From Roridomyces roridus (taxonomy: Eukaryota; Basidiomycota; Agaricomycetes; Agaricales; Mycenaceae): a DNA stretch of 33,267 nucleotides. Below the pieces are notes generated by a model. It saw nothing but the letters and a program-made list of their open reading frames with translations. It did not search any database and was not told the origin of the DNA. Location of the stretch: NCBI GenBank assembly GCA_029378245.1, contig JARKIF010000290.1:1-33267 (forward strand), in the 5' to 3' direction. Shown here in pieces: positions 22,056 through 32,366 of the stretch (the stretch's first letter is position 1; each line of letters starts with the position of its first letter). The position numbers and the translations under genes are program-made.

Positions 22056-22066
22056 TCGAATTTTAT
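22056..22066. other. 11-bp gap between QTRT2 stop and SKI3 start
   Basis: Both genes are on the minus strand. Only 11 bases separate the QTRT2 stop codon (22067-22069) from the SKI3 ATG (22053-22055). No independent promoter or terminator fits in this gap. Confidence 0.85.
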
Positions 22067-23489
22067 CTAATCACGTTCTCGTGCTATCCGACCCTTTCCC
22101 CGCGCAACATCAACCTCCTTCCACATCGTCCGTGCCTCATCAACAATCGCAAGACTTTCGTCGTACTGAGCTGCGAACGCGGCCACGTGGGCTGTAAAAT
22201 CGTCTCCTCGTGCAAGGACAGCTCGGATGCCGTCAAAGAACTTGTCGACGACTGCTAGATTATGTAGTACCAGTAGGGCATGGGCGCCCATCTCGTGTGT
22301 GTGCAGCAGGTGATGGATATATGCACGGGTATATCCAGATGGCGCAGAGGCTATGTGTGCGTCGAGTTGACTGTGGGAGATGGCATTTTTTATAACAACG
22401 GGCGCGCATGCGTTGCATGTACAGGCCGCTGTAGAAAGCGATGCGAAATCGTGGGCGTAATGTGACCGGTAGAGATTGTGACCGAGGTCGCGGCCTTGTT
22501 GAGAGTCGTCCTGTGGCACAGGAAATACAAAGTCGAGGGACACGCCTACATTGGCAGCATCTTGAGCCCACTTGACGTCAAACAAGTCGATACCAACATC
22601 GCGAATGAGGCGCAGGATTTGATGCGGCGAGACAACCGAGTTGACGACACGCAGCTTGGTCGGTGGGAGGGGTTCAAGGGATGATTGGAGAAGAGCCGAC
22701 ACCTTGTCCGCATCCTCGACGTCAATTTCCCGGCGGAGTGGAACGAGGTCAAAGGTATAACCGATAATCCCGTCGTCGAGACACTTGAGTGGCTTTACAG
22801 CCGCAGCCTCGAGTCCATCCAACGGCTCAACGAGGCTTTGAGCAAACGCCCGGCGGGCGCGCTCGTTGACCCCGCCAGCCATGTGCACTAGGATATTCAG
22901 AGGAGGGTCTGGTGCGAGCAGATGGGCCAGCCAAGAGGCAGTGCGTTCTATGCTCTTCGTTGTACGCTTTTGGGAAAAGGGCGGATTTGTCCACGGGATA
23001 TCGGGCATGGCGACCACAATGTCGGGCTTGCAAGCATGGACATGACCCCTCCAATCAGCGACGGTGACCCTCCTGACGCCTCGGGAAGTAGATGCCGCTA
23101 CGTACTGCGCGCCATTCGCAGGTGTTTCGCGGCCGTCTGCAGGGTCACGCAAAGACAGGGACAAGATGTGTGCGTCAGGATCAAAGCCAAGAAAGGTGTG
23201 CAAAGGGAATGGGCCAGGTTGGAGTGTCGGAACAGGGGGATTGTTTTCGAGACTGCTGGGTGATGAGATGGAGAGATGCCGACCCAGACACAGGGACTGA
23301 CAAGGACTCGAACGGGATGTGGACCCAGGGGATATGGGCGCGATTATACTGATCACGCGACAAGTGGGGGACCACACCACGCGATGTAGTCGCCATTGCT
23401 GCAGGAGTTTTTTCTATTACACCGCGCAGCCGAACAGTGCCAGTCCTGGGACGACGCGCGCATGGTGCGGCAAGAGTAAAAGAAAGCAT
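22067..23489 (-). CDS. QTRT2: Queuine tRNA-ribosyltransferase accessory subunit 2
   Basis: This is the non-catalytic partner of eukaryotic TGT, which exchanges guanine 34 for salvaged queuine in tRNAs for Asp, Asn, His and Tyr. Two exons (23302-23489 and 22067-23252) with one 49-nt intron give 457 aa. The N-terminus shows the TGT family pattern 'TPAAMATTSRGVVPHLS'. The C-terminal zinc site is present as 'CTCNAC', followed by a conserved 'RAYIHHLLHTHEMGAHALL' region and 'LHN'. I chose the ATG at 23489 because 'MLSFTLAAPCAR' matches the family start; an extension to 23540 would need TTG. The gene faces CCT8 across 50 bp and ends 11 bp before the SKI3 ATG. Family members associate with the outer mitochondrial membrane; that location is inferred here. 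The catalytic subunit is not in this window. Confidence 0.9.
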
Positions 23490-23539
23490 TTTGATCAAAG
23501 TTTGATGTGGCAGTACAAACGCGTCTCTCTCCTTCACCA
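23490..23539. promoter_or_regulatory. 50-bp divergent spacer, QTRT2 / CCT8
   Basis: This is the complete interval between the QTRT2 ATG (minus) and the CCT8 ATG (plus). It contains a CT-rich plus-strand run at 23524-23537 next to the CCT8 start, a common feature near fungal transcription starts. No TATA box is seen. Confidence 0.55.
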
Positions 23540-25483
23540 ATGTCGCTCAAGGTCCCGCAGAGCAACAGTCTCCCGATCTTCAAAGATGGGTACAAACATC
23601 TGCAAGGGCTAGACGAAGCTATACTCCGCAACATCCAAGCCGTCATCGAACTCTCCGATCTCGTCCGCACAAGTTTTGGGCCCAACGGTAAAAAACTTGA
23701 GTCACCGAAAACGCGTCCATCCTTACACGAAGTACCAAGGCAGGAATAAACTCATAATAAACCACCTCGGCAAGCTTTTCGTTACATCCGACGCCGCGAC
23801 CATCATCCGCGAAATCGAAGTCGTCCATCCTGCCGCAAAGCTGCTTGTCATGGCCTCTCAGGCGCAGGAGGCAGAGATGGGCGACTCGACCAATCTTGTC
23901 ATCATCTTGGGCGGGGAGCTCCTCAAAAAAGCGGAGAATCTACTAATTATGGGCCTCAAACCGACGGACATTATCCCGGGCTACGAACTCGCGTGCACCA
24001 AGGCGCTGGCCGAGCTGGAATGTGTGTCTGCAATTGATCTTCTCATCTTGATGCTGACCGCGTTCGAATGCAGCGTTGTCGACGTTTAGCGTGCCGACGC
24101 CCATAACACCATCGGCATTGGCCGCCGCGCTCAAGCCTGCACTCGCGTCAAAACAATACGGGCTCGAGGACCCTCTTGCAGCCTTGATTGCCGAGGCTGC
24201 ACTCACCGTTATGCCGACCAACCCCCGTAACTTTAACGTGGACAATGTCCGTGTCGTCAAAATCATGGGCGGCAGCCTCTCGGCCAGCCGTGTCGTGCAA
24301 GGGATGGTGTTTGGTCGGGAGCCCGAGGGTGTGTACTCACACAATCCCCTTTGAAACGCCTCCAATAACGTTTTACAATAGGCACCGTCAAGCAAGCCAA
24401 AAAAGCCAAAGTGGCAGTCTTCACCTCGGCCCTCGACATGGCCCAGACCGAGACAAAGGGGACGGTGCTTATCAAAAACGCCGAGGAAATGCTAAATTTC
24501 ACGACGGGGGAAGAAAAACACCTCGAGATGGTAGAATCTCCGAGTATAATCTTTGGTTGGTTGATTAAGACTTTCCCAGATCATCTCCCAAATTGCCGCT
24601 TCCGGTGTCTCCGTTATCATTGGCGGCTCGTCCATGTCGGACTTGACGATGCACTACCTCAATAGACACAATATCGCCGTCCTCAAAGTTCTTTCCAAGT
24701 TTGAGCTGCGGCGGGTGTGTCGCGTGGTCAACGCGACGCCTTTGGCGCGCATGGGCCCCCCGACACCAGAAGAGATGGGCTATGTCGACGTCTTTGAGAC
24801 GATTGAAATCGGTGGAGACCGCGTTACGGTGCTGCGGCAACTTGTTGATGGCGACGAGGGGTTCGACCCACAGAGCAAGGGGGACCGGACTCGTACGGCA
24901 ACCATCGTGTTAAGGGGAGCCACAGCGAATCAGCTGGACGACCTGGAGCGTGCGGTGGATGACGGTGTGAATGTTTTGAAGGGACTGCTAAAGGATGGCC
25001 GGATGGTGCCGGGCGCGGGCGCAGTGGAGATCGAGTTGGCGAAACGCGTGGAAAATTACGGAGCAGGGCTGAAGGGCCTGCCCCAGCACGGCGTCAGACG
25101 GTTTGCCAACGCGCTCGAATGCGTACCCCGGATACTCGCAGAAAACGCGTTGGGCGGGGCCGTGGGAAATGAGGTGGTCAGCCGCTTGTGGGCAAAGCAC
25201 GAGACCGCGGGTGGCGAGGCTTGGGGTGTCGATGTGGAGGTTAGTCCATTGCTATTCCTTTACCCGTCCAAGCTGCTTATTCGGGTTGCAGAACGAGACG
25301 GACGGGACACTGGATGCTGCGGCACACAAGATCTACGACTCACTGGCGTCAAAGTCCTGGGCGATTAAACTGGCGACCGAGGCAGCCGTGTCTGTACTCA
25401 GTGTGGACGCCATTATCATGAGCAAGCCAGCAGGAGGGCCCAAAATTCCTCAGCAGTCGGGAAATTGGGACAATGATGACTAA
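23540..25483 (+). CDS. CCT8: T-complex protein 1 subunit theta (CCT8)
   Basis: This is the theta subunit of the cytosolic CCT/TRiC chaperonin that folds actin, tubulin and WD40 proteins. Six exons (23540-23687, 23740-24021, 24074-24328, 24382-24530, 24580-25239, 25292-25483) sum to 1,686 nt, giving 561 aa, the usual size. Visible hallmarks are 'RTSFGPNGRNKLIINHL', the theta-type 'FNVDNVRVVKIMGGSLS', 'GMVFGREPEG', 'SKFELRRVCRV', 'IEIGGDRVTV', 'ATIVLRGATANQLDDLERA', 'VPGAGAVEIELAKRV', and the C-terminus 'IIMSKPAGGPK...GNWDNDD'. The chaperonin nucleotide motif GDGT(N/T) reads GDSTN here. All introns are GT-AG and 49-53 nt. The next gene (RDH54-like) starts 71 bp after the stop on the same strand. 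Confidence 0.95.
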
Positions 25484-25554
25484 GTTGCTTGTACATATTA
25501 GACTACATACAAACGTGTACAAATTTCGCGTACGCGCCCGTTTCACGCGCCCCA

Positions 25555-28500
25555 ATGCCTCCCTTTCAGTCTCTAAAGCGCAAGTCGGACGAAGCTCAGC
25601 TCGAGGACCCGAGCCGGAAACGCGTCGCATTGGAGGAACAATACTGGGTCGCTCAGTGGCGCGGTTTCCAGTACAAGAAACACAAGACCTGGGAGGGTGA
25701 CGGTGTCGTCGTCGTCGTCGGGTCCCAGGCAACCCTCTACAACACGAAAGGAGAGAAGATAGCCAGCGGGAAATGCGAGCCACCATACATTCAGGGACGG
25801 GAGCTCAATTTCGGAGGAAAGGACCTCGAGCTGGATCGTGCAATAACGCGACACGACTATCTATCCGGCGCGTGTTTTGGTTTTGGGTCCTCGGTCGCTG
25901 TGAGCCAAGTCAGCATTGCTTCGACAAGCAAACCGAGCGCCTTGTCCAAACAATTTGTCCCACTCAAGATCGGAACCCCGTCTCGTCTCGAGCCTTCAAC
26001 CAGTGGCGTAGAGCGCCGAGCCGTCCCCCTCCAACCCGTCGATCTCCTCTCCACCGTGAACAACAACGTCCCGAAAGATAGCACTACCGTCAAAGTTGAG
26101 GATTCGTATTGGACAGCCAATTGGCGCAAGACAGGCCAGTCGAAAAAACACAAGACGTGGGATGGAGACGCGTTTATTTCCAAGGTTGGCGAAAAGTTGA
26201 CCATGATTTCCGAGGAGGGCAAGATGTGCGTACACAGTGTTTCTCAGTCCTTTTTGTTGATGTATGATTCAAGTATGGGAACGACTGCGTGGAAGGGAGA
26301 TCTTCTCTACCCAAGATACCATTTCTATATCGGAGGAAAGGAGGTCGAGCTTGATGACCAAGTCGCGCTCGACGACCTTCCCTCTGTTGTTGGTGGTCAT
26401 GCAGATGAAAAGCCCCCTCCCGTGAAGAACGAGCCCGATTCCATTGGCAGCCCGGCAACCGGCTCCAAGACGTTCGTGACTCCGACTTCATTCTATGGAC
26501 CGCAAATCCCCAAAGTAGCAAAGCCCAAGGGCCCGCTGTGAGTATCGGTGATATCTTTCTGTGACTATTCCTGAACGAGGTCCCGCAGACACGACCCTGC
26601 CGCTGAAGGAGCAGTGGTAATGAAGTACCCAACAAAGGAGCATATCAAACGGTTCAACAAGAAGTAGACCTTCAACTACCTCCTCCGGACGAACTCACAG
26701 TATTCGCAGAGATTTGCCCGTCGTTGCCGTGGTCTTGGACCCAATACTCGCTCCTCGACTACGACCACATCAGATTGAGGGTGCGTATTTCGATGAATCG
26801 CCGAGCTCCTCTGATTGTCCGGAGTCTAGGTGTCAAGTTCATGTACGAATGCGTCATGGGCCTGAAGAAACATGAAGGTCAAGGTTGCATTCTGGCTGAT
26901 GAGATGGGTCTCGGGAAAACCCTGCAAACTGTTAGGTACGAAGAGCCGTTACTTGCCATACACCCTCAACTCAACTTGCTAGCTTGGTTTGGACTCTGCT
27001 CAGTCAGTATACCGTGATTCTTTTTCAATCTAGGGTTAACTTTGACTCAGAGCAAAATTCGTACGCGGGTGCAGGCCCAGCCATCAGCAAAGTTCTAATA
27101 GTTTGCCCTGTTTCCCTGATCACTGTGAGCTGATTCACGCTTGTGAGAAAAAGCCTTTTGAGCAGAGCACAGAATTGGAAAGCCGAGTTCCACAAGTGGC
27201 TGGGTCGCGATCGCCTCGGCGTAGTTACCTGCGACAAAGACAAGAAGGTTGTTCAGCAGTTCCAGTACAAGTAAGCGGATATTTATTTTTTGACGTTTTT
27301 TTTTACCGAGCTTCCCTAGCAAAAACCAACAAGTCCTGATAATCGGGTACGAAAGACTCCGGACGGTCATGTAAGCCAATTTCGTTTTGCTTCTGTTCTT
27401 TGTTATTGACCGTATATTAGAGACCAGCTGGCGTCCTGCGTGCAAGTCGTACACATGTTCCTTCTGCCCCATTTCTTATATCCATACATAGGCCTCCAAT
27501 CGGTTTAATCGTGTGCGACGAAGGCCACCGACTCAAATCTGCGAACAACAAAACCACAACCATGTTTGGTGCCCTGCGGACAGTTCGAAGAATTATTCTT
27601 TCCGGCACTCCCATCCAGAACGACCTGGGCGAATTTCACGCCATGGCGGACTTTTGCAATCCTGGGCTGCTTGGTATGTCTAGGTGAAATGCCCAAGAGT
27701 TGTTACTAAATCTTGCCAGACAACTACGCGACTTTTCGGCGAGTTTACGAAGCTCCCATTCTCGCTTCCCGTGCTCCAGAAAGCTCTGAGAAGGAGCGGG
27801 AAGTAGGGGAGGCTCGGTTGGCCCAGGTACAGTTATCTCGTCGACAACAATCTATTCTAATCAGTTATATAGCTGCTTACCATCGCGAAAAGTTTCGTGC
27901 TTCGACGGGACTCGAGTCTGCTGCAAAATTATTTGCCTCCGAAACGTGGGAGACCCACAACACTACTGCTCGTTTACTAAGCGTCTCACAGATGAATATG
28001 TCGTGTTCATAACCCCGACTCGCTTGCAGCTGTCGATATTTTCAAAGATTCTACATCCAGACAAACTCGAAGACTTGGCCCAAAGCAGCACAGCCGAATC
28101 ACTGGCCTTGATAAATATGCTCACCAAAGTCAGCAGCAGCCCCATATTGCTCAAGGCCACAGCGGATAAAGCCAAGGCTGCTGGTTCCGCCATCAAACGC
28201 GCCGGCGTCGACGAGGCTTTGCAATTGTTGCCTGAGAATGCTCAGATTGAAGACATGTCGTTAAGCGGCAAGTACTTTTCATCTTCAAACTGAGCCATCT
28301 CACTCTTATTCAGGCAAACTTACGGCTCTGGCCAAACTCCTCAAAGCGATCTATCAGAACACGGAGGAAAAATGCGTCCTTGTATCACACTACACCTCAA
28401 CACTCAACATCCTCGAGGCCTACTGCAAGAAAAGGCATTATTCGTACTACCGCTTGGATGGGTCAGTCTCGTCTCTAATGATACGATGTCAACTTGACCG

Positions 28501-29759
28501 ATATTTCAAGGCAAACCCCGGCTGCGAAACGGCAAGAATACGTGAATGCCTTCAATAAATCCAATCAGAAGAGCAGCTTTATCTTTCTCCTGAGTTCAAA
28601 AGCCGGCGGTGTGGGGATCAATCTCATTGGTCGGTATCTCCCTGTTTTTTCGCGACTTTTAGGTTGATTGTGGGAGACTAGGTGCATCCAGACTATGCTT
28701 GATAGACTCGGACTGGAATCCAAGGTAATCAGATGACTAGGGGTGTTATTGCTCTGGCTAACAGCATGTAGTCACGACCTACAGTCAATGGCCAGATGTC
28801 ATCGGTGAGCTGGGAGATCTATGAAAGGCGGCCTTTGATTTATCTTTCGACAGAGATGGACAAAAGCGGCCTGTGTTCATCTACCGGTTTCTCACCGCAG
28901 GGACCATCGATGGTAAGGAACATATCGCGACTGGGACCCTCATTTAACATTATTCACTTACAGAGAAGATATACCAGAGACAAGTGACGAAGCTGGGCTT
29001 GAGTAACTGTAAGCCGTCTAAAATCCAATATCCCAGTAACTAATATACCACAGCTCTCATGGGAAGCTCTGTAAGTCTACTTGTATTGTGCATGCTCGGA
29101 ACCACCTACCGGATTTTAGACCTCCGGTGCTTCATCAAAGAGCGACTCTTTTAGCAGAAAAGATGTGCGTCCTTTATTCTGGACCAGACCCTTACTTAGA
29201 AACCTCAAGCTTCGCGATATTTTCCGAATCGATCCCGACACGGCGTGCAACACGCATGATCTCCTCCAATGCCCTTGCGATGGGACGTTTGCTGTCCCCG
29301 TACAAGAAGAAGATTCATCCAACGCCGAGAGCGATTCGGAAGATAGTGACTTTGAGAGCAAAGGCTTCATCAACGCATCACAGATCCGACCCGAACAAAT
29401 AAACAAGATGGATAAAGCTGTTTGTTGACCGTTCTAAGTATCACCCAAACATAATCTGACAGACGCCTCAGTATCTGGAGAAGAAGCGGGCTGGTCTGGC
29501 AGCGTTGGGACAATGGAAACACATCAACTGCCTTTTATCGACGGCACGAGAGGAGATCCACGACCCCATTTTACGCCAACTCGTGTTTGTGCCTGAACCG
29601 GATAAGGTCGCGTCGACGAACACGCAGTCCAAGTTGTTGGCTGCCCTGGACGCGGCAGCGGCCATGACTTCCTTGACGGTGGCGGAGATTCCGAGGGGTT
29701 CGGTCTCGTTCTTGTTCGAGAAGAGTTCAACAGGCAAAGCGGAGGAGGAGACACCGTAG
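25555..29759 (+). CDS. RDH54: Rad54-type DNA translocase (RDH54/RAD54B-like) with two N-terminal DUF2439 modules
   Basis: This is a nuclear SNF2 ATPase that works with Rad51/Dmc1 in strand exchange. I resolve 24 exons summing to 3,102 nt, giving 1,033 aa. The N-terminus has two related DUF2439 (ZGRF1-like) modules: '[20 protein letters not shown]' near residue 32 and '[19 protein letters not shown]' near residue 184, each ending in 'GGK(D/E)(L/V)EL'. ATPase motifs follow: I '[14 protein letters not shown]', II '[13 protein letters not shown]', III '[17 protein letters not shown]'; then '[18 protein letters not shown]', V '[14 protein letters not shown]', and VI '[15 protein letters not shown]'. 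The C-terminal '[11 protein letters not shown]' is typical of the family. The start is the first ATG after the CCT8 stop that leads into 'KRKSDEA'. The acceptor at 27427 is the least certain junction. Intron 28268-28313 has a GC donor, and 26226-26273 is stop-free and 3n. Confidence 0.92.
26226..26273 (+). other. 48-nt stop-free 3n intron inside the second DUF2439 module of RDH54
   Basis: It has a GTGCGT donor and a TTCAAG acceptor, a length divisible by three and no in-frame stop. Splicing joins 'SEEGKI' to 'MGTTAWKGD', matching the first module's layout. Retention would insert 16 residues without breaking the protein. Confidence 0.75.
28268..28313 (+). other. GC-AG intron of RDH54 (46 nt)
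   Basis: The donor is G|GCAAGT, the textbook GC-type consensus, and the acceptor is TTATTCAG. Using the adjacent GTACTT as a GT donor would put the next exon out of frame. With the GC donor the join reads '[12 protein letters not shown]', the expected family sequence. Confidence 0.85.
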
Positions 29760-29900
29760 CTGAGACTAGATTACTGACCGAGATAACAAACAAATAATCG
29801 GATTCTTTAAAATGAAACATGGGTATGGATGAGAGTCCGACGGGACGTATGTGACCCCTCGGTACAGCACACGCCCCCCCAGACCACCAATCTCTTGTTG

Positions 29901-32366
29901 CTAAAAGCGCCCATAGACGGCTTCGCCGTCCAGTACAGTCGCAATGACCTTGGTGTCGAGAATGCGAGTGACAGGGACGGTCATGATGTCCTGAGATAAT
30001 ATGGTGAAATCGGCTATCTTGCCCGGTTCAAGTGAGCCCAGAGTGGTTTCACTGAAAGAGGCGTATGCCGGATCGATTGTCATTCCTACGGAACGTTAGC
30101 ATAGGTTATAGAGAACTGACATGTACTCGCCTCTCAAAGCCTCTTGACGGCTTAAACGCTCTTCCGGGAACCTTTCCCAGCGTTAATTGGTGAAAAAGGG
30201 TAAAGAACAGGTCTTACCATCCGCCTGGGCCATGAGGCGATGTTCCTTCAAGAGAGAGACGCGTGATAGCGGCATAGAACCCCGTAAGAGGATTAGGCGA
30301 CTCCACGGGGAAATCGGAACCCAATGCAATTCTCGCACCGCTGTCGATGAGGGACCGAAAGGCGTAAAGGTTCTTGACACGTTCAGGGCCCTGTGAGTGG
30401 TTATTAGGAAAAAGAATGCATCAAATTTGAAAAGAATGTACCAATCGATCCTGTGCGTACCACATGTCGCTGATGGCATGGGTGGGCTGGATGCTGGCGA
30501 TGACTAGAGTCCGGCGCTTAAGCAGGAGGAGTGGCAGTGCATGCGAAATCCTCACCACCGAGTTTTCCCAGCCGTACTCTGTCCGCCTGAGTGATAATTT
30601 GGGCATGCTCAAGCCGAGGACGAGAGGCACTGATATTGATTCCCTTCAGGGAAGCCTCGAAAACATCCATGACCATGCCGTTGGCCCGATCCCCGATAGC
30701 GTGAACATTCTATCTAGTGAGCAAGCAAGAAAAGAAAGGAGGGACTGTTTTTTTCTGACCACTTGCCATCCATCACGCAAAAAGAGAGGTATGAAGTGGT
30801 GAAGGACTTCTGATGAAATGCGCATCACACCGTTTGTGCTTGGGTTATCGGCGTAGGGTTCATATAGCTGGATCACAGTTAATCCAGGTACACATCTTGT
30901 TTTCGGCGCCGTACCGCGGCTCCGCCCGTCCTGAGAGCGCCTATCAAGGAGCCGTGAGCATCGTTGCAATATCATCCAGATAAGATGCTACCGTCTGCGA
31001 AAATCTTGACGCTGCGAGCATTGAATCGCCCGTTCGCAGCACCTATGATGCGCTTGGTGGTGTTTCCCCAGTATTCTCCGTTTTCGTCGAAATAAGACAT
31101 TCCATAGATTCGTATCTGCCTAGAGTTCATGAATGTGACATGGGATAAGAATGAGATTTCACAAGTAGTTTGTTAGCCTCTGCCTGTTGTGTAAAAAACT
31201 CGAGGGACGTGGGGTTCAAACCCGCATCGTGGACTGAAGTGAGTCCGTAAGATATCGCATCTTGAACAGCGACATTGAAACGACGAGCGAGATCATCTTG
31301 AGTCAATTCCGGCTGGTAGACAAGATCTTGAGCATTATCCAAGAACATTCCTGTCCGAATGATGTTTACTCAATTGCGAGAAAGCAAAATATCGCACCAT
31401 TTGGACGCCCGGCATCATCGCGGAAAATAACGCCCCCCCTCCACCGTCTCCGGAACAGGCCCGGGGAAGCTTTTTTCGATGGCCTTGTACGAAATCCATA
31501 GTGCGTGGCAATCCTTGCTCTGCAAAACGATAGGCCGGCCACGTAGAACGGGTTCAGCATCCAAATCCGCCTGCGAAACATTTCGTGAGTGGGACACATA
31601 AATGACACGATGCACGGACAGCCGTAGGCCATCTTTCTACGGGCCAAGAGGGTGTGGTCCCAACCACCTCCCAAATGTAGATGTCCTTATCGTTCAAGAT
31701 GTCTGGGTCGGCGAGAACATAATCCCGCACTCTCCTCACGGTTTCTATCAAGAAAACCGTCAAAAGGCCATACTCGGTCAGCTCGTGACCTACCCTGAAC
31801 ATCTTTGGTGCCTTCGAGAGCCAGTTGACGACTAGCTCCGTACTCCAACAAATGACCATGGGCGTCTAAGGCACAATATTAGAATACATCGTTGCTGTCG
31901 CGCTGCCTGGCACCGACCGCTCAAGCCGGGACTATGATTGATCCAGGAGGAGAGTAGCGGATTTGGAGGTCGGAAATCGACCCTTTCCAATGATGTTGTA
32001 CCTGGGCTGTTTAAATGAGATAGAAATCTATGAGGTTGACGGCTGGACAACCCCAGAGTCCCGGTTTGCAGGATAATACCAGCTTCGACGAGAATGCACT
32101 GCGTCTGCGAATTTTGCGGCGTCGACCGTATACAGTTTGGAAGGCTCGCTCGAGCACAATACATATGGGCGAATAGTCCAGGGCCCCCGGGGTAGAAGAG
32201 AACTTGGAGGCAAAATATACCAGTGTCGAAAGACCCAGAGCACCGAGCAAAACGATCAGAGTCGAAAATTTCGAGGTAGCGGGGGCGGTAGGTGCGGGGG
32301 CTTGCTCCTTGCCGTCCGAGGCTGCAAAGGAGTTTCAGCAGACACGGGGCGTTTTCGTAGCGACAT
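29901..32366 (-). CDS. YtcJ-type amidohydrolase with N-terminal membrane anchor (frame breaks in 5' half)
   Basis: This is a metal-dependent amidohydrolase (family 3, YtcJ/LAF3-like) of unknown substrate. The N-terminus, from an ATG at 32366, is basic and Pro-rich, then a membrane segment, 'LIVLLGALGLSTLVYF', predicts a type II anchor. Metal ligands are visible in order: 'DAHGHLLEYG' (HxH), 'SVKIFADG' (carbamylated Lys), 'NVHAIGDRA', 'LEHAQII' and 'ALGSDFPVE' (Asp). Clean exons are 29901-30085, 30131-30171, 30218-30390, 30442-30503, 30556-30709, 30763-30867, 30915-30940, 30992-31115 and 31163-31350, all in phase. Upstream of 31398 at least six one-base breaks occur (near 31436, 31647, 31670, 31928, 32112 and 32267), mostly in homopolymers. 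As read, the gene cannot be translated in one frame. Sequence error at the contig end is more likely than decay, because all ligands survive. Confidence 0.82.
30086..30130 (-). other. GC-AG intron of the amidohydrolase (45 nt)
   Basis: On the minus strand the donor is G|GCGAGT, the branch-like site GCTAAC lies close to the acceptor, and the acceptor is TTCCGTAG. The join gives 'RQEALRGMTIDPAYASF', the conserved end of this amidohydrolase family. No GT donor nearby restores this. Confidence 0.8.

Noticed and set aside
25489..25554. A 22-aa N-terminal extension of the RDH54-like protein starting just after the CCT8 stop.
   Set aside because: It begins with TTG, has no conserved content, and an ATG at 25555 leads directly into the basic N-terminus.
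27371..27445. A frameshift in RDH54 before the '[12 protein letters not shown]' block.
   Set aside because: Using the acceptor ending at 27427 instead of the one at 27420 restores frame, and the 24 exons then sum to a multiple of three; the exact residues at this join stay uncertain.
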